Of a stretch of DNA of 64,000 nucleotides, positions 27,563 through 37,015 are shown piece by piece. Made by a program: the position numbers and the translations under genes. The stretch is taken from contig CAJXSO010000004.1 in the NCBI GenBank assembly GCA_913061505.1, positions 40,920-104,919 on the forward strand. Direction: 5' to 3'. Position 1 is the first letter of the stretch. Each line of letters begins with the position of its first letter. The DNA comes from an uncultured Lutimaribacter sp. (GTDB lineage: Bacteria; Pseudomonadota; Alphaproteobacteria; Rhodobacterales; Rhodobacteraceae). The notes below the pieces were generated by a model. That model ran no database searches, was not told the DNA's origin, and was given only the letters and a program-made list of their open reading frames with translations.

Positions 27563-28309
27563 ATGTTGAATGAACATAGCAGCTCGGTCACCCAAGAGTG
27601 CAGTGAGTGCCCTATCCGCCATCGGGCGGTGTGTGCACGCTGCGAGGTGGATGAACTGGAGCGATTAGAAGAAATTAAATATTACCGCTCATTTCAGGCG
27701 GGCCAGACCATTGTGTGGTCGGGCGATAAGATGGAGTTTGTGGGATCGGTCGTTTCAGGCATCGCCACGCTGACCCAAACCATGGAAGATGGGCGCACCC
27801 AGATGGTGGGCCTGTTGTTGCCCAGCGATTTTGTCGGGCGGCCGGGGCGCGATGGCGCGGCTTATGATGTGGTGGCCACCACCGATTTGGTCATGTGCTG
27901 TTTTCGCAAAAGGCCGTTCGAAGATATGATGGGGCGCACCCCGCATATCGCCCATCGCCTGCTGGAAATGACCCTAGACGAGCTGGACGCCGCCCGCGAA
28001 TGGATGCTGGTCTTGGGGCGCAAAACCGCGCGCGAAAAGATTGCATCGCTGCTGTCTATCATTGCGCGGCGCGATGCTTCGCTTAATCTGCGCCCGGCGC
28101 GGGGGGCTTTGGTGTTTGATCTGCCCCTGACCCGCGAAGCGATGGCCGATTACCTAGGCCTAACGCTGGAAACGGTCAGCCGCCAGATTTCGGCACTCAA
28201 ACGCGATGGTGTGATCACGCTGGAAGGCAAGCGCCATGTCACCGTGCCAGATTTTGCGCGCCTGTTAGAAGAGGCGGGCGATGACACAGATGGCGGCATG
28301 CTGTCCTAA
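27563..28309 (+). CDS. fnrL: Oxygen-sensing CRP/FNR regulator FnrL
   Basis: A 248-residue FNR-type regulator. The N-terminal cysteines Cys13, Cys16, Cys24 and Cys27, with Cys112 or Cys113 inside the sensor domain, supply ligands for an oxygen-labile [4Fe-4S] cluster. The C-terminal helix-turn-helix reads TREAMADYLGLTLETVSRQISALKRDG; Glu, Ser and Arg in ETVSR are the residues that read TTGAT half-sites, matching the boxes seen in this window. The start at 27563 (MLNEHSS) is chosen because an upstream ATG at 27515 would place the FNR box inside the gene. It should activate hemN, ccoNOQP and ccoGHIS when oxygen falls. Confidence 0.95.
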   Translation: MLNEHSSSVTQECSECPIRHRAVCARCEVDELERLEEIKYYRSFQAGQTIVWSGDKMEFVGSVVSGIATLTQTMEDGRTQMVGLLLPSDFVGRPGRDGAAYDVVATTDLVMCCFRKRPFEDMMGRTPHIAHRLLEMTLDELDAAREWMLVLGRKTAREKIASLLSIIARRDASLNLRPARGALVFDLPLTREAMADYLGLTLETVSRQISALKRDGVITLEGKRHVTVPDFARLLEEAGDDTDGGMLS

Positions 28310-28367
28310 GCGGTTTGCCAATTGGGGTATCGCTGATAAATAGTGCCCCAGAATTGGGGGGCACGGT

Positions 28368-29642
28368 ATGAGCGAACAGCATGTTTTAATCGCAGGCGGT
28401 GGCATTGGCGGTATGGCATTGGCGCTGACGCTGCACCAAATCGGCGTGCCCTGCACCGTGTTCGAGGCAGTGCCCCAGATCAAGCCGCTGGGCGTGGGTA
28501 TCAACCTGCAGCCCAATGCCGTGCGCGAGCTGTTCGATCTTGGGATTGGCGCCGATATGCTGGGCCAGGTGGGCCTGCCTGCGCTGGAATGGGCCTTGGT
28601 GGGGCGCAATGGCAACGATATTCACGCCGAACCGCGGGGTTTGAAGGCGGGCTATCACTGGCCGCAATATGCGGTGCACCGTGGTGCCTTGCAGATGATG
28701 CTGTATCAGCTTGTGCAGCAGCGGCTTGGGCCGGATGCGGTGCAAACCGGCCTGCGCGCCGTGGGCTATGCGCAAACCGAGGCGGGCGTTACCCTGCGGC
28801 TGCGCGATGCGGCGGGGCAGCTGCATGAAAAAACCGGCAGCTTGCTGGTGGGGGCCGATGGGCTGCATTCGGCCTTGCGGGCGCAGATGTATCCAGATCA
28901 GCCGCCCATTCAGTGGGGCGGCGCCATTTTGTGGCGCGGCGTGACGCGGGCCGCGCCCATTCGTACAGGCTCGTCCTTTGTGGGGCTGGGCACGCATAAA
29001 CACCGGATGGTGATTTACCCCATTTCCGCCCCCGATGCCGATGGGCTGGCCACGATCAACTGGATCGCCGAGCAAACGGTAGACAATTCCGCCGGCTGGG
29101 AGGGCGACTGGAACCGCAAGGTGGATATCGATCGGTTCATCCACCATTTCGAGGGCTGGAATTACGATTGGCTGGATGTGCCCGCCCTGATCCGTGGCGC
29201 CAGCGAGGTGTTTGAATACCCGATGATCGACCGTGATCCAGTGCCAAGCTGGGTGGATGGGCGCGTGGCGCTGCTGGGTGATGCGGCGCATGTGATGTAT
29301 CCGACCGGCTCGAACGGGGCGTCGCAGGCCATTATTGATGGCCGGGTTTTGGGGGCAAAGCTGCTGGCGCATGGGCTGACGCCGCGCGCGCTGGCCGCCT
29401 ATGATGCCCAGCTTTGCCAGCCTGTATCAGAGCTGGTGTTGCGCAACCGCGGGGCGGGCCCGTTTGGCCTGTTGAACCTGGTAGATGAACGCTGCGGCGG
29501 TGTTTTTGACGATATCAACACCGTCATCCCGCAGGACGAGCGCGATGCCTTTATGGCGGGCTATAAGGCCGCGGCGGGCTTTGCGATAGAGCGGTTGAAT
29601 GCCAGCCCGCCCACCATAGCGCCGGGTGCGCGGCTGGTCTAA
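28368..29642 (+). CDS. FAD-dependent monooxygenase (PhzS-like flavoprotein hydroxylase)
   Basis: A 424-residue class A flavin monooxygenase. Three fingerprints are seen: the Rossmann FAD motif GGGIGGMALALTL near the N-terminus (about 9-21), the DG motif (LVGADGLHSALR, about 163-174), and the GD motif (VALLGDAAHVMYP, about 301-313). It resembles the PhzS-like flavin-dependent oxidoreductases that hydroxylate aromatic or heteroaromatic acids. The substrate is unknown and no partner pathway is adjacent. It is placed between fnrL and the universal stress protein with no FNR box of its own visible. Start ATG has GGGGGGCAC upstream. Confidence 0.85.
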   Translation: MSEQHVLIAGGGIGGMALALTLHQIGVPCTVFEAVPQIKPLGVGINLQPNAVRELFDLGIGADMLGQVGLPALEWALVGRNGNDIHAEPRGLKAGYHWPQYAVHRGALQMMLYQLVQQRLGPDAVQTGLRAVGYAQTEAGVTLRLRDAAGQLHEKTGSLLVGADGLHSALRAQMYPDQPPIQWGGAILWRGVTRAAPIRTGSSFVGLGTHKHRMVIYPISAPDADGLATINWIAEQTVDNSAGWEGDWNRKVDIDRFIHHFEGWNYDWLDVPALIRGASEVFEYPMIDRDPVPSWVDGRVALLGDAAHVMYPTGSNGASQAIIDGRVLGAKLLAHGLTPRALAAYDAQLCQPVSELVLRNRGAGPFGLLNLVDERCGGVFDDINTVIPQDERDAFMAGYKAAAGFAIERLNASPPTIAPGARLV

Positions 29643-29711
29643 ACAGGCTGGCCTAAACAGCGTGGCCGGGCGGTGCCGTGGCGCCGCCCAACTGGTGCAG
29701 TGGTTTTGGGC

Positions 29712-30551
29712 TTAATGCGCCATGAAAACCGGAATTTCAGATTGTTCCAGCATATAGCGCGTGGCGCCGCCCAAAATGGCCTCGCGAAAGCGCGAATGCC
29801 CATAGGCGCCCATCACCACCAAATCTGCGCCCAGATCTTTGGCGTGGCGCAGCAAGATATCTGACACGCGCGGCATGGTTTTTGACAAAACATCAATCTC
29901 GCAACGCACCCCGTGGCGGGCCAGATATTGCGACAGCTGGCCGCCCGGGTCGCTGCGATTGGGGCCATGCACGGGCGGATCTATCACAACCACATGCACC
30001 TCTTGCGCAGCTTGCAACAGCGGCAAGGCCGCGCGTGCGGCATTCAACGCCTCGGCGCTTTCGTTCCAGGCCAAGGCAATTTTCTGCGGTGCGGTGATTT
30101 GGTGGGTTTGGTCTGGCACCATCAAAACCGGGGCTTGGCCCTCGAACAGCGCCGCCTCGATCACCGGCTCTAATTCGGCGCCACGGTTTTCGCCATAGGG
30201 GCGCGGCAGCACAACCAAATCGGAAAACCGCGCATGCGCTGCCACATGCCGGGCAACATCGGCCAGCTGGGCAACGCCCGCTTCGGTGCCATAGCGCACG
30301 CCGCTGATGCCCAGCTGCGCCTTGACGGCTGTTTCAATCGCTGTGGCCTCGGCTTGGGCGCGTTCGATGCTTTCTTGCAAGATCATGGCATTTGCCCCGG
30401 CATAGTAATAGCCGCTTTGGCTGCGATCGACGCCCAGGCACAACACATCTAGATGGGCATCTTGGGCTGTGGCCAGGCAAGTGGCCTGCGCCAAAACCGG
30501 CGCAATTAACGCTTCATCGGTCAGAACTGAAAACAACGATTTATAAGCCAT
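29712..30551 (-). CDS. Universal stress protein family protein
   Basis: A 279-residue UspA-type protein, with the long two-part layout common in alphaproteobacteria: an N-terminal Usp-like half (AYKSLFSVLTDEALIAPVL) and a C-terminal half with the ATP-binding motif GAYGHSRFREAILGGATRYML just before the end. Such proteins bind ATP and help survival under oxygen or energy stress; precise activity is unknown. ATG at 30551 has GGAGGAAAG upstream. The gene is divergent from ccoN, and one of two FNR boxes between them (30636-30649) sits 85 bases upstream of its start, so control by FnrL is likely. Confidence 0.88.
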   Translation of the reverse strand: MAYKSLFSVLTDEALIAPVLAQATCLATAQDAHLDVLCLGVDRSQSGYYYAGANAMILQESIERAQAEATAIETAVKAQLGISGVRYGTEAGVAQLADVARHVAAHARFSDLVVLPRPYGENRGAELEPVIEAALFEGQAPVLMVPDQTHQITAPQKIALAWNESAEALNAARAALPLLQAAQEVHVVVIDPPVHGPNRSDPGGQLSQYLARHGVRCEIDVLSKTMPRVSDILLRHAKDLGADLVVMGAYGHSRFREAILGGATRYMLEQSEIPVFMAH

Positions 30552-30635
30552 GTTTCTTTCCTCCGTTGCGGGCCTTGGGTTTTTGGCAAGGCCCGTTTCA
30601 TGCCCAAGATTAGGCCCGCAGGGGGCGGCCGCGCT

Positions 30636-30649
30636 TTGATTGTGGTCAA
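30636..30649. promoter_or_regulatory. FNR box 1 in the usp-ccoN intergenic region
   Basis: TTGAT-TGTG-GTCAA, one mismatch to the TTGAT-N4-ATCAA consensus. It is the box nearer to the universal stress protein gene. Confidence 0.8.
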
Positions 30650-30667
30650 GCAATCGGTGCCCAGCCT

Positions 30668-30681
30668 TTGATGCAGATCAA
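30668..30681. promoter_or_regulatory. FNR box 2 in the usp-ccoN intergenic region
   Basis: TTGAT-GCAG-ATCAA is a perfect match to the FNR consensus, centred about 100 bases upstream of the ccoN start codon. A class II promoter with the box near -41.5 would leave a leader of roughly 60 bases, which fits. Confidence 0.9.
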
Positions 30682-30774
30682 GGCACGCCGCCCGTATCAG
30701 ACGCATTAAGCACCCAGTCTAAACAAGCCCACGTGCGCATACGAATCGCGTGGGGCCAGACGAAGGGACGCAAA

Positions 30775-32379
30775 ATGTTGAATTATATCAAGCTGATCGC
30801 GCTTGGTTTGATCACGCTTTTAGCGATGATCGGGGCCAATTATGCGCGCGATTTGGCATATCAGGTAAATGCACTGACCGTCGCATTGGTTGCGGCGGGC
30901 ATGTTTTTATGGACGCTTCGCAACACCGGCGAAACCGTGGCCTACCGCGATGTTTCGGGTGAATATATGGATGGCGTCGTGCGCGCCGGGGTTATTGCCA
31001 CCGCTCTTTGGGGCGTTGTTGGCTTTCTGGTGGGGGTTACGATTGCCTTTCAGCTGGCGTTCCCGGTGCTCAATTTTGAATGGGCGCAGGGCTATCTGAA
31101 TTTTGGCAAATTGCGTCCCTTGCACACCTCGGCTGTGATTTTTGCCTTTGGCGGCAACGCGCTGATTGCAACCTCGTTTTACGTGGTGCAGCGCACCAGC
31201 GCAGCGCGGCTGTGGGGCGGAAACCTGGCTTGGTTTGTGTTTTGGGGGTTCCAGCTGGTTATCGTGCTGGCCGCCACTGGCTATATTCTGGGGGCAACCC
31301 AATCGAAAGAATATGCCGAGCCTGAATGGTATGTCGATTGGTGGCTGACCATCGTTTGGGTCGCCTATCTGGCGGTTTTCATGGGCACGATCATCAAGCG
31401 CAAAGAGCCGCATATTTATGTGGCCAACTGGTTTTACCTGTCGTTCATCATCACTGTCGCCATGCTGCATTTGGTCAATAACCTGTCGATCCCGGTGTCG
31501 ATTTTTGGGTCGAAATCGGTGCAGGTATTCTCGGGCGTGCAAGATGCCATGACGCAGTGGTGGTATGGCCACAATGCGGTGGGCTTTTTCCTGACCGCGG
31601 GCTTTTTGGGGATGATGTATTACTTTGTTCCCAAACAGGCCGAGCGCCCGGTATTCAGCTATAAACTGTCGATCATCCACTTTTGGGCGCTGATCTTTAT
31701 CTACATCTGGGCCGGCCCGCACCACCTGCACTATACTGCGCTGCCTGATTGGGCCTCGACCCTGGGCATGGTGTTCTCGATTGTGCTGTGGATGCCCAGC
31801 TGGGGTGGCATGATCAACGGCCTGATGACGCTATCTGGCGCCTGGGACAAGCTGCGCACCGATCCGATCATTCGTATGATGGTGATTTCGGTGGGCTTTT
31901 ACGGCATGTCCACCTTTGAAGGGCCGATGATGTCGATCCGCGCGGTCAACAGCCTGTCGCATTACACCGACTGGACGATTGGCCACGTGCATTCTGGTGC
32001 CTTGGGCTGGAACGGCATGATCACCTTTGGTGCGCTGTATTTCTTGGTGCCCAAGCTGTGGAACCGCGAGCGGATTTACAGCCTAAGCCTGGTTAGCTGG
32101 CATTTCTGGTTGGCCACAATCGGCATCATTCTTTACGCAGCCTCGATGTGGGTCACCGGCATCATGGAAGGCCTGATGTGGCGCGAAGTAGATGCAAATG
32201 GCTTCTTGGTGAACTCGTTCGCCGATACGGTTGCCGCCAAATTCCCGATGTATGTCGTGCGCGGTTTGGGCGGGGTGCTGTTCCTGCTGGGGGCCGTGAT
32301 CATGTGCTACAACCTTTACATGACCGTAAAGCGTTCGCCGGCTGTCGAGGCCAAGAACCATATGGTTCCGGCGGAATAA
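30775..32379 (+). CDS. ccoN: cbb3-type cytochrome c oxidase catalytic subunit I
   Basis: A 534-residue haem-copper oxidase subunit with about 12-14 membrane helices, reducing oxygen to water with high affinity and pumping protons. Metal ligands are visible: the low-spin haem His in [15 protein letters not shown], the CuB His set in [13 protein letters not shown] and [12 protein letters not shown], and the haem His pair in [12 protein letters not shown]. The cbb3-type catalytic tyrosine lies in a later helix. The ATG at 30775 is preceded by GAAGGGA; the frame is open further upstream but that would cover the FNR boxes. First gene of ccoNOQP, under FnrL. Confidence 0.97.
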   Translation: MLNYIKLIALGLITLLAMIGANYARDLAYQVNALTVALVAAGMFLWTLRNTGETVAYRDVSGEYMDGVVRAGVIATALWGVVGFLVGVTIAFQLAFPVLNFEWAQGYLNFGKLRPLHTSAVIFAFGGNALIATSFYVVQRTSAARLWGGNLAWFVFWGFQLVIVLAATGYILGATQSKEYAEPEWYVDWWLTIVWVAYLAVFMGTIIKRKEPHIYVANWFYLSFIITVAMLHLVNNLSIPVSIFGSKSVQVFSGVQDAMTQWWYGHNAVGFFLTAGFLGMMYYFVPKQAERPVFSYKLSIIHFWALIFIYIWAGPHHLHYTALPDWASTLGMVFSIVLWMPSWGGMINGLMTLSGAWDKLRTDPIIRMMVISVGFYGMSTFEGPMMSIRAVNSLSHYTDWTIGHVHSGALGWNGMITFGALYFLVPKLWNRERIYSLSLVSWHFWLATIGIILYAASMWVTGIMEGLMWREVDANGFLVNSFADTVAAKFPMYVVRGLGGVLFLLGAVIMCYNLYMTVKRSPAVEAKNHMVPAE

Positions 32380-32391
32380 GGAGAGCAAAAG

Positions 32392-33120
32392 ATGGCAATT
32401 CTTGATAAACACGCGATCCTTGAAAAGAACGTCACGCTTTTGGCAATCTTTGCCTTTCTGGTGGTGACAATCGGCGGCATCGTGCAAATCGCCCCGCTGT
32501 TCTGGCTGGAAAATACCATCGAAGATGTAGAAGGCATGCGCCCCTACACGCCGTTGGAACTGGCCGGCCGCGATATTTATATCCGCGAGGGCTGCTATGT
32601 CTGCCACAGCCAGATGATCCGGCCCATGCGCGACGAGGTCGAGCGCTATGGCCATTATAGCCTGGCGGCGGAATCGCAATATGACCACCCGTTCCAATGG
32701 GGCTCAAAGCGCACCGGCCCCGATCTGGCGCGCGTGGGCGGGCGCTATTCGGATGAATGGCACATCGACCATCTGCGCGATCCGCAATCGGTGGTGCCTG
32801 AATCGGTGATGCCCAAATACGGGTTTTTGGAAAACCGCCTGATCGAAGGGGAATATATTGGCGAGTTGATGGCCACACACCGCATGGTGGGCGTGCCCTA
32901 TACCGACGATATGATCGAAAACGCCCGCGCAGATTTTGCAGCGCAGGCCGATCCCGACAGCGATTACGACGGTCTGCTGGAGCGCTATGGCGACAAGGTG
33001 CAAGTGCGCAACTTTGACCGCCAGCCCGGCATCACCGAGGCCGATGCGCTGGTGGCCTATTTGCAAATGCTGGGCACGCTGGTCGATTTCTCGACCTTCA
33101 CGCCTGATGCAAGCCGCTAA
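32392..33120 (+). CDS. ccoO: cbb3-type cytochrome c oxidase mono-haem subunit II
   Basis: A 242-residue membrane-anchored cytochrome c that takes electrons into the CcoN haem. One N-terminal membrane helix (about 15-37, [15 protein letters not shown]) is followed by a periplasmic domain with haem motif CYVCH at 68-72 and the conserved [19 protein letters not shown] stretch. GGAG precedes the ATG, 12 bases after ccoN. Length is typical. Confidence 0.97.
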   Translation: MAILDKHAILEKNVTLLAIFAFLVVTIGGIVQIAPLFWLENTIEDVEGMRPYTPLELAGRDIYIREGCYVCHSQMIRPMRDEVERYGHYSLAAESQYDHPFQWGSKRTGPDLARVGGRYSDEWHIDHLRDPQSVVPESVMPKYGFLENRLIEGEYIGELMATHRMVGVPYTDDMIENARADFAAQADPDSDYDGLLERYGDKVQVRNFDRQPGITEADALVAYLQMLGTLVDFSTFTPDASR

Positions 33121-33134
33121 GAGGGGGCCAAGAG

Positions 33135-33326
33135 ATGGACACATATTCCCTTCTTCGCCAGATCGCCGATAGCTGGGTGCTGATTGCGATGTTTGCCTTT
33201 TTCGTTGGTGTTATCTTGTTTGTCCTGCGTCCGGGCAGCACGAAAACCTACCGCGATGTGGCAGATATTCCGTTTCGGCACGAAGACAAACCCGCCCACA
33301 CGGGCGGCCGCCCAGAGGAGGCGTGA
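33135..33326 (+). CDS. ccoQ: cbb3-type oxidase small subunit CcoQ
   Basis: A 63-residue single-helix protein (about 15-32, DSWVLIAMFAFFVGVILFVL) with a charged cytoplasmic tail containing the usual YRDVADIPF. CcoQ/FixQ stabilises the oxidase in oxygen and affects signalling from the oxidase in Rhodobacter. AGGGGG lies ahead of the ATG. Order N-O-Q-P is canonical. Confidence 0.93.
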   Translation: MDTYSLLRQIADSWVLIAMFAFFVGVILFVLRPGSTKTYRDVADIPFRHEDKPAHTGGRPEEA

Positions 33327-33329
33327 ACC

Positions 33330-34202
33330 ATGGCAAAACAACCGCATAAGAAACAAGATGTCGAAACCACGGGCCATGAGTGGGACGGCATTCAAGAGTT
33401 CAACAATCCTTTGCCGCGCTGGTGGTTGTGGGTGTTTTACGCCTGTATCGCCTGGGGCGTTTGGTATTCTGTGGCCTATCCGGCCTGGCCTGGGCTGAAA
33501 TCGGCCACAGCGGGGTATCTGGGGTTTTCAACCCGTGCCCAAGTGGCTGAGAATATTGCCGAGTTCGAAGAAAAGCTGGCCCCGATGAACGACAAGCTGG
33601 CCAGTGTGGAGCTGGCCTCGATCGCCGATGACAGCGAATTGCGCGGCTATGCCGTATCGGCGGGTGCGGCGGTGTTCAAAACATGGTGCGCACAGTGCCA
33701 TGGCTCGGGGGCTGCGGGGGCCAAAGGCTATCCCAACTTGCTGGATGACGACTGGCTGTGGGGCGGCACGATGGAGGATATTCACACCACCATCACCCAT
33801 GGTATTCGCAACACCGATGACGAAGATGCCCGTTTCTCGCAGATGCCGGCCTTTGGCCGCGACGAGCTGCTGGAAAAAGAGCAAATCGCGCAAGTGGTGA
33901 ACTATGTCATGTCGATCTCGGCTGGCAACACCCCGCAAGATGCCAGCCTGGTGGCCGAGGGCGAGGTGGTGTTCCAAGACAATTGCGCCGCTTGCCACAT
34001 GGAAGATGGCACTGGCGATCGTTTCCAAGGCGCGCCCAACCTGACAGATGCAATCTGGCTGTTTGGTGGCGATTATGCCGCGCTTTATGAAACGGTTTAC
34101 AACGCACGCTATGGCGTGATGCCAAACTGGAATACCCGCCTGTCCGAGGCCGAAATTCGCGCCGTTGCAACCTATGTGCACGGGCTGGGCGGCGGGGAAT
34201 AA
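33330..34202 (+). CDS. ccoP: cbb3-type oxidase di-haem cytochrome c subunit III
   Basis: A 290-residue membrane-anchored di-haem cytochrome c. N-terminal membrane helix in [22 protein letters not shown]; haem c motifs CAQCH at 120-124 and CAACH at 219-223, with Met ligands in SQMPAFG and GVMPNW. It accepts electrons from soluble or anchored c-type cytochromes, such as the CycM-like protein at 19.7 kb. Only 3 bases follow ccoQ. A terminator follows at 34308. Confidence 0.97.
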   Translation: MAKQPHKKQDVETTGHEWDGIQEFNNPLPRWWLWVFYACIAWGVWYSVAYPAWPGLKSATAGYLGFSTRAQVAENIAEFEEKLAPMNDKLASVELASIADDSELRGYAVSAGAAVFKTWCAQCHGSGAAGAKGYPNLLDDDWLWGGTMEDIHTTITHGIRNTDDEDARFSQMPAFGRDELLEKEQIAQVVNYVMSISAGNTPQDASLVAEGEVVFQDNCAACHMEDGTGDRFQGAPNLTDAIWLFGGDYAALYETVYNARYGVMPNWNTRLSEAEIRAVATYVHGLGGGE

Positions 34203-34248
34203 CCCCTTACAGAACACCTTGGGGCGTGCAATCGCCCCCGGGTCCGGC

Positions 34249-34292
34249 ACCGGTTTTTCCGTCCTGTTCGCGCGTTTCCTGGGAAAACCGGT
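34249..34292 (+). repeat. Imperfect inverted repeat downstream of ccoP
   Basis: ACCGGTTTTTCC and GGGAAAACCGGT, 20 bases apart, can pair with one mismatch. It lies between the ccoP stop and the terminator and may protect the 3' end of the ccoNOQP message or act as a protein site. No known repeat family was recognised. Confidence 0.45.
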
Positions 34293-34307
34293 GCCACCAA
34301 TTTCGGC

Positions 34308-34345
34308 AAGCAGGCGTATGTCCCTACGCCTGCTTGTTGTTATTT
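34308..34345 (+). terminator. Rho-independent terminator of ccoNOQP
   Basis: A perfect 11-bp stem (AAGCAGGCGTA / TACGCCTGCTT, loop TGTCCC) followed by GTTGTTATTT. It closes the ccoNOQP unit and separates it from the luciferase-like gene. Confidence 0.8.
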
Positions 34346-34464
34346 AGGGCGCTGCTTAGAATTTCCAGCGCTGGCCCTGAAAAACTGCTTTTGCGAAAAT
34401 ATTGGCACGCGCCCTTGCATGGGTTAGCCTTTTTCCAAACCGATTTTGGCCTGGGGCGCATGGC

Positions 34465-35472
34465 ATGCAGCATTATTCCATTCTTGATCTCTCGCCCATC
34501 CCCGAAGGGGGCAGTGCGGCAGATGCCTTTGCCACCTCGGCGGCATTGGCGCAGGCTGCCGAGGCGGCAGGGTATCACCGCTATTGGCTGGCCGAGCATC
34601 ACAATATGCCCGGCATTGCCTCGGCTGCGACACCGCTGGTGATTTCCCATGTGGCCGCCGCCACCCGGCATATACGTGTGGGGGCCGGGGGAATGATGTT
34701 GCCCAATCACGCGCCCCTGGTGGTGGCCGAGCAATTTGGCACCCTGGCCACCCTATACCCCGGGCGCATCGATTTGGGGCTGGGCCGCGCGCCCGGCACC
34801 GATATGGCCACCGCCCGCGCGCTGCGCCGGCATATGGCGCCCGAAGATAGCTTTCCCCAAGACGTGGTTGAACTGATCTCGTATCTTGGCACGCCCGATC
34901 CGGCCGCCACAGTGCGCGCCATTCCCGGCACGGGCACGCATGTGCCGGTGTGGATATTGGGCAGCAGCCTGTATGGTGCGCAATTGGCTGCCTATTTGGG
35001 GCTGCCTTATGCCTTTGCCTCGCATTTTGCGCCTGATTATCTGGCCGATGCCATTCGCACCTATCGTGCAACATTCCGCCCGTCGGAATGGCTGGATAAG
35101 CCCTATTTCATGATGGCGATGGGCGCGTTTGGCGCTGATACCGATGACGAGGCGCAGTATCTCAGGTCGTCGCAATTGCTGGCATTTGCGCGGTTGCGCA
35201 CGGGCCGCCCCGGGCCTTTGCCGCGCCCCCGCCACGACCTGTCCGAGGTGCCGCCAGCGGTGATGCAGCAGGTGCGCCACGCCCTGTCTGTCTCGGCCAC
35301 GGGCAGCCCCGAGACATTGCGCCGCCAGTTTGCGCAGCTGATCGCGCAATACCGCCCCGACGAGCTTATTTTGGCCGGCGCCATCCACGACCCATCGGCG
35401 CGCATCCGCTCGCATCAGATATGCGCGCAGGTGCTGGCCGAATTCGTGGCCCCGCAGGCGCAGGCCAGCTGA
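34465..35472 (+). CDS. Luciferase-like monooxygenase family protein (YhbW-like)
   Basis: A 335-residue flavin-dependent oxidoreductase of the bacterial luciferase fold, group 1 (YhbW/MsnO8-like). It begins with the family pattern [16 protein letters not shown] and contains [61 protein letters not shown], and [22 protein letters not shown], all typical of this group. Members use FMNH2; the substrate is unknown. The ATG at 34465 matches the family start. It lies between ccoP and ccoG, which are usually neighbours in Rhodobacterales, with the ccoNOQP terminator upstream and a new FNR box downstream, so it is probably its own unit. Confidence 0.85.
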   Translation: MQHYSILDLSPIPEGGSAADAFATSAALAQAAEAAGYHRYWLAEHHNMPGIASAATPLVISHVAAATRHIRVGAGGMMLPNHAPLVVAEQFGTLATLYPGRIDLGLGRAPGTDMATARALRRHMAPEDSFPQDVVELISYLGTPDPAATVRAIPGTGTHVPVWILGSSLYGAQLAAYLGLPYAFASHFAPDYLADAIRTYRATFRPSEWLDKPYFMMAMGAFGADTDDEAQYLRSSQLLAFARLRTGRPGPLPRPRHDLSEVPPAVMQQVRHALSVSATGSPETLRRQFAQLIAQYRPDELILAGAIHDPSARIRSHQICAQVLAEFVAPQAQAS

Positions 35473-35503
35473 TCGATCAATAGGTGTGGCAAAGATGCAG
35501 AAT

Positions 35504-35517
35504 TTGACACAGGTCAA
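35504..35517. promoter_or_regulatory. FNR box upstream of ccoG
   Basis: TTGAC-ACAG-GTCAA, two bases from the consensus but symmetric, centred about 69 bases before the ccoG GTG start. With the box near -41.5 this leaves a leader of about 27 bases. It makes ccoGHIS a separate FnrL target. Confidence 0.8.
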
Positions 35518-35578
35518 GGAGATGCCGGCAAAGGCCTGAAAAAAGAGAGGCAATTCAGGCAAACCCCGGAGCGATTCC

Positions 35579-37015
35579 GTGTCGAACACACAACCCGAAG
35601 CCCCTAGCTTATATGCCGCGCGCGAACCCATTTTCCCAAAGCGTGTGCATGGTAAATTTCGCAACCTGAAATGGGTGCTGATGATCTTTACCTTGGGGAT
35701 TTACTATCTCACCCCATGGATTCGCTGGGACAGGGGGCCAAACCTGCCCGATCAGGCGGTGCTGGTCGATTTGGCCAACCGCCGCTTTTTCTTTTTCTGG
35801 ATCGAGATCTGGCCGCATGAATTTTACTTCGTTGCGGGCCTTTTGGTGATGGCGGGCTTGGGGCTGTTTTTGTTTACCTCGGCCCTGGGGCGTGTGTGGT
35901 GCGGCTATGCCTGCCCGCAAACTGTGTGGACCGATCTTTTCATTCTGGTCGAGCGCTGGATTGAAGGCGATAGAAACGCGCGGTTGCGTTTACATCGCCA
36001 AAAGAAACTGGATTTTCGCAAAATTCGCCTGCGCCTGACAAAATGGGTGGCTTGGTTTCTTATTGGCCTGGCAACTGGCGGGGCATGGGTGTTTTATTTC
36101 ACCGATGCACCAACATTGGCGGTGGATCTGGTGCAAGGCACGGCACATCCCGTGGCCTATACCACCATGCTGATTTTGACTGCCACAACCTTTGCTTTTG
36201 GTGGTTTTGCCCGCGAACAGATTTGCATTTACGCCTGCCCATGGCCACGCATTCAGGCCGCTATGATGGACGAAGACACGCTGGTGGTGGGCTATCGCAG
36301 CTGGCGGGGCGAGCCGCGTGGCAAGCAGCGCGACCAAGAAAACAGCACCGCGCCCGCGGGCGATTGTATCGATTGTATGGCTTGTGTGAATGTCTGCCCC
36401 ATGGGCATTGATATTCGCGATGGCCAGCAGCTGGAATGTATCACCTGTGCGCTCTGCATTGATGCCTGCGATGATATCATGGCCAAAATCGGCAAGCCCC
36501 GTGGTTTGATCGATTACATGGCCCTGACCGACGAGATCGCCGAACGCGAGGGCAAGGCGCCCAAACCCATTTGGCGCCATGTTTTCCGCCCCCGCACCAT
36601 TTTGTACACCACGCTTTGGTCTTTGGTGGGCGTGGCCTTGGTGGTGGCTTTGTTCATGCGCTCGGACATCGAGGTAACAGTGGCGCCGGTGCGCAACCCC
36701 ACCTTTGTTACCCTGTCGGATGGCTCTATTCGCAACACCTATGATGTGCGTTTGCGCAACAAACATGGCAGCGACCGGCCATTTCAAATATCGGTCAAGG
36801 GGCACCCTGCGCTGCGCGTGCAGCTAGAGGGCACGCCCTATGGTGCAGTCACTGTGCCAGCCGATAGCACCCAGTTGCAGCGTGTGTACATCGTGGCGGC
36901 CCCCGGTTCTGACCCGGCCGATAGTGAACGCTGGGATATCCGCCTGTGGGTAGAAGACACCTCGAATGGCGACCGTGTGTATAAAGATACCATCTTTAAC
37001 GGAAAGGCGAACTGA
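35579..37015 (+). CDS. ccoG: Cytochrome c oxidase accessory protein CcoG (FixG/RdxB)
   Basis: A 478-residue membrane ferredoxin-like protein that helps supply Cu(I) to CcoN by reducing copper. Several membrane helices (about 35-60, 80-105, 155-180, 190-215 and 340-360) surround two [4Fe-4S] motifs: CIDCMACVNVCP and CITCALCIDACD. The conserved cysteine pairs CGYACPQTVWTDL and CIYACPWPRIQ are also seen, then a C-terminal Ig-like periplasmic domain. Start is GTG at 35579, with CCGGAG upstream. The stop overlaps the ccoH start by one base. Confidence 0.96.
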   Translation: MSNTQPEAPSLYAAREPIFPKRVHGKFRNLKWVLMIFTLGIYYLTPWIRWDRGPNLPDQAVLVDLANRRFFFFWIEIWPHEFYFVAGLLVMAGLGLFLFTSALGRVWCGYACPQTVWTDLFILVERWIEGDRNARLRLHRQKKLDFRKIRLRLTKWVAWFLIGLATGGAWVFYFTDAPTLAVDLVQGTAHPVAYTTMLILTATTFAFGGFAREQICIYACPWPRIQAAMMDEDTLVVGYRSWRGEPRGKQRDQENSTAPAGDCIDCMACVNVCPMGIDIRDGQQLECITCALCIDACDDIMAKIGKPRGLIDYMALTDEIAEREGKAPKPIWRHVFRPRTILYTTLWSLVGVALVVALFMRSDIEVTVAPVRNPTFVTLSDGSIRNTYDVRLRNKHGSDRPFQISVKGHPALRVQLEGTPYGAVTVPADSTQLQRVYIVAAPGSDPADSERWDIRLWVEDTSNGDRVYKDTIFNGKAN

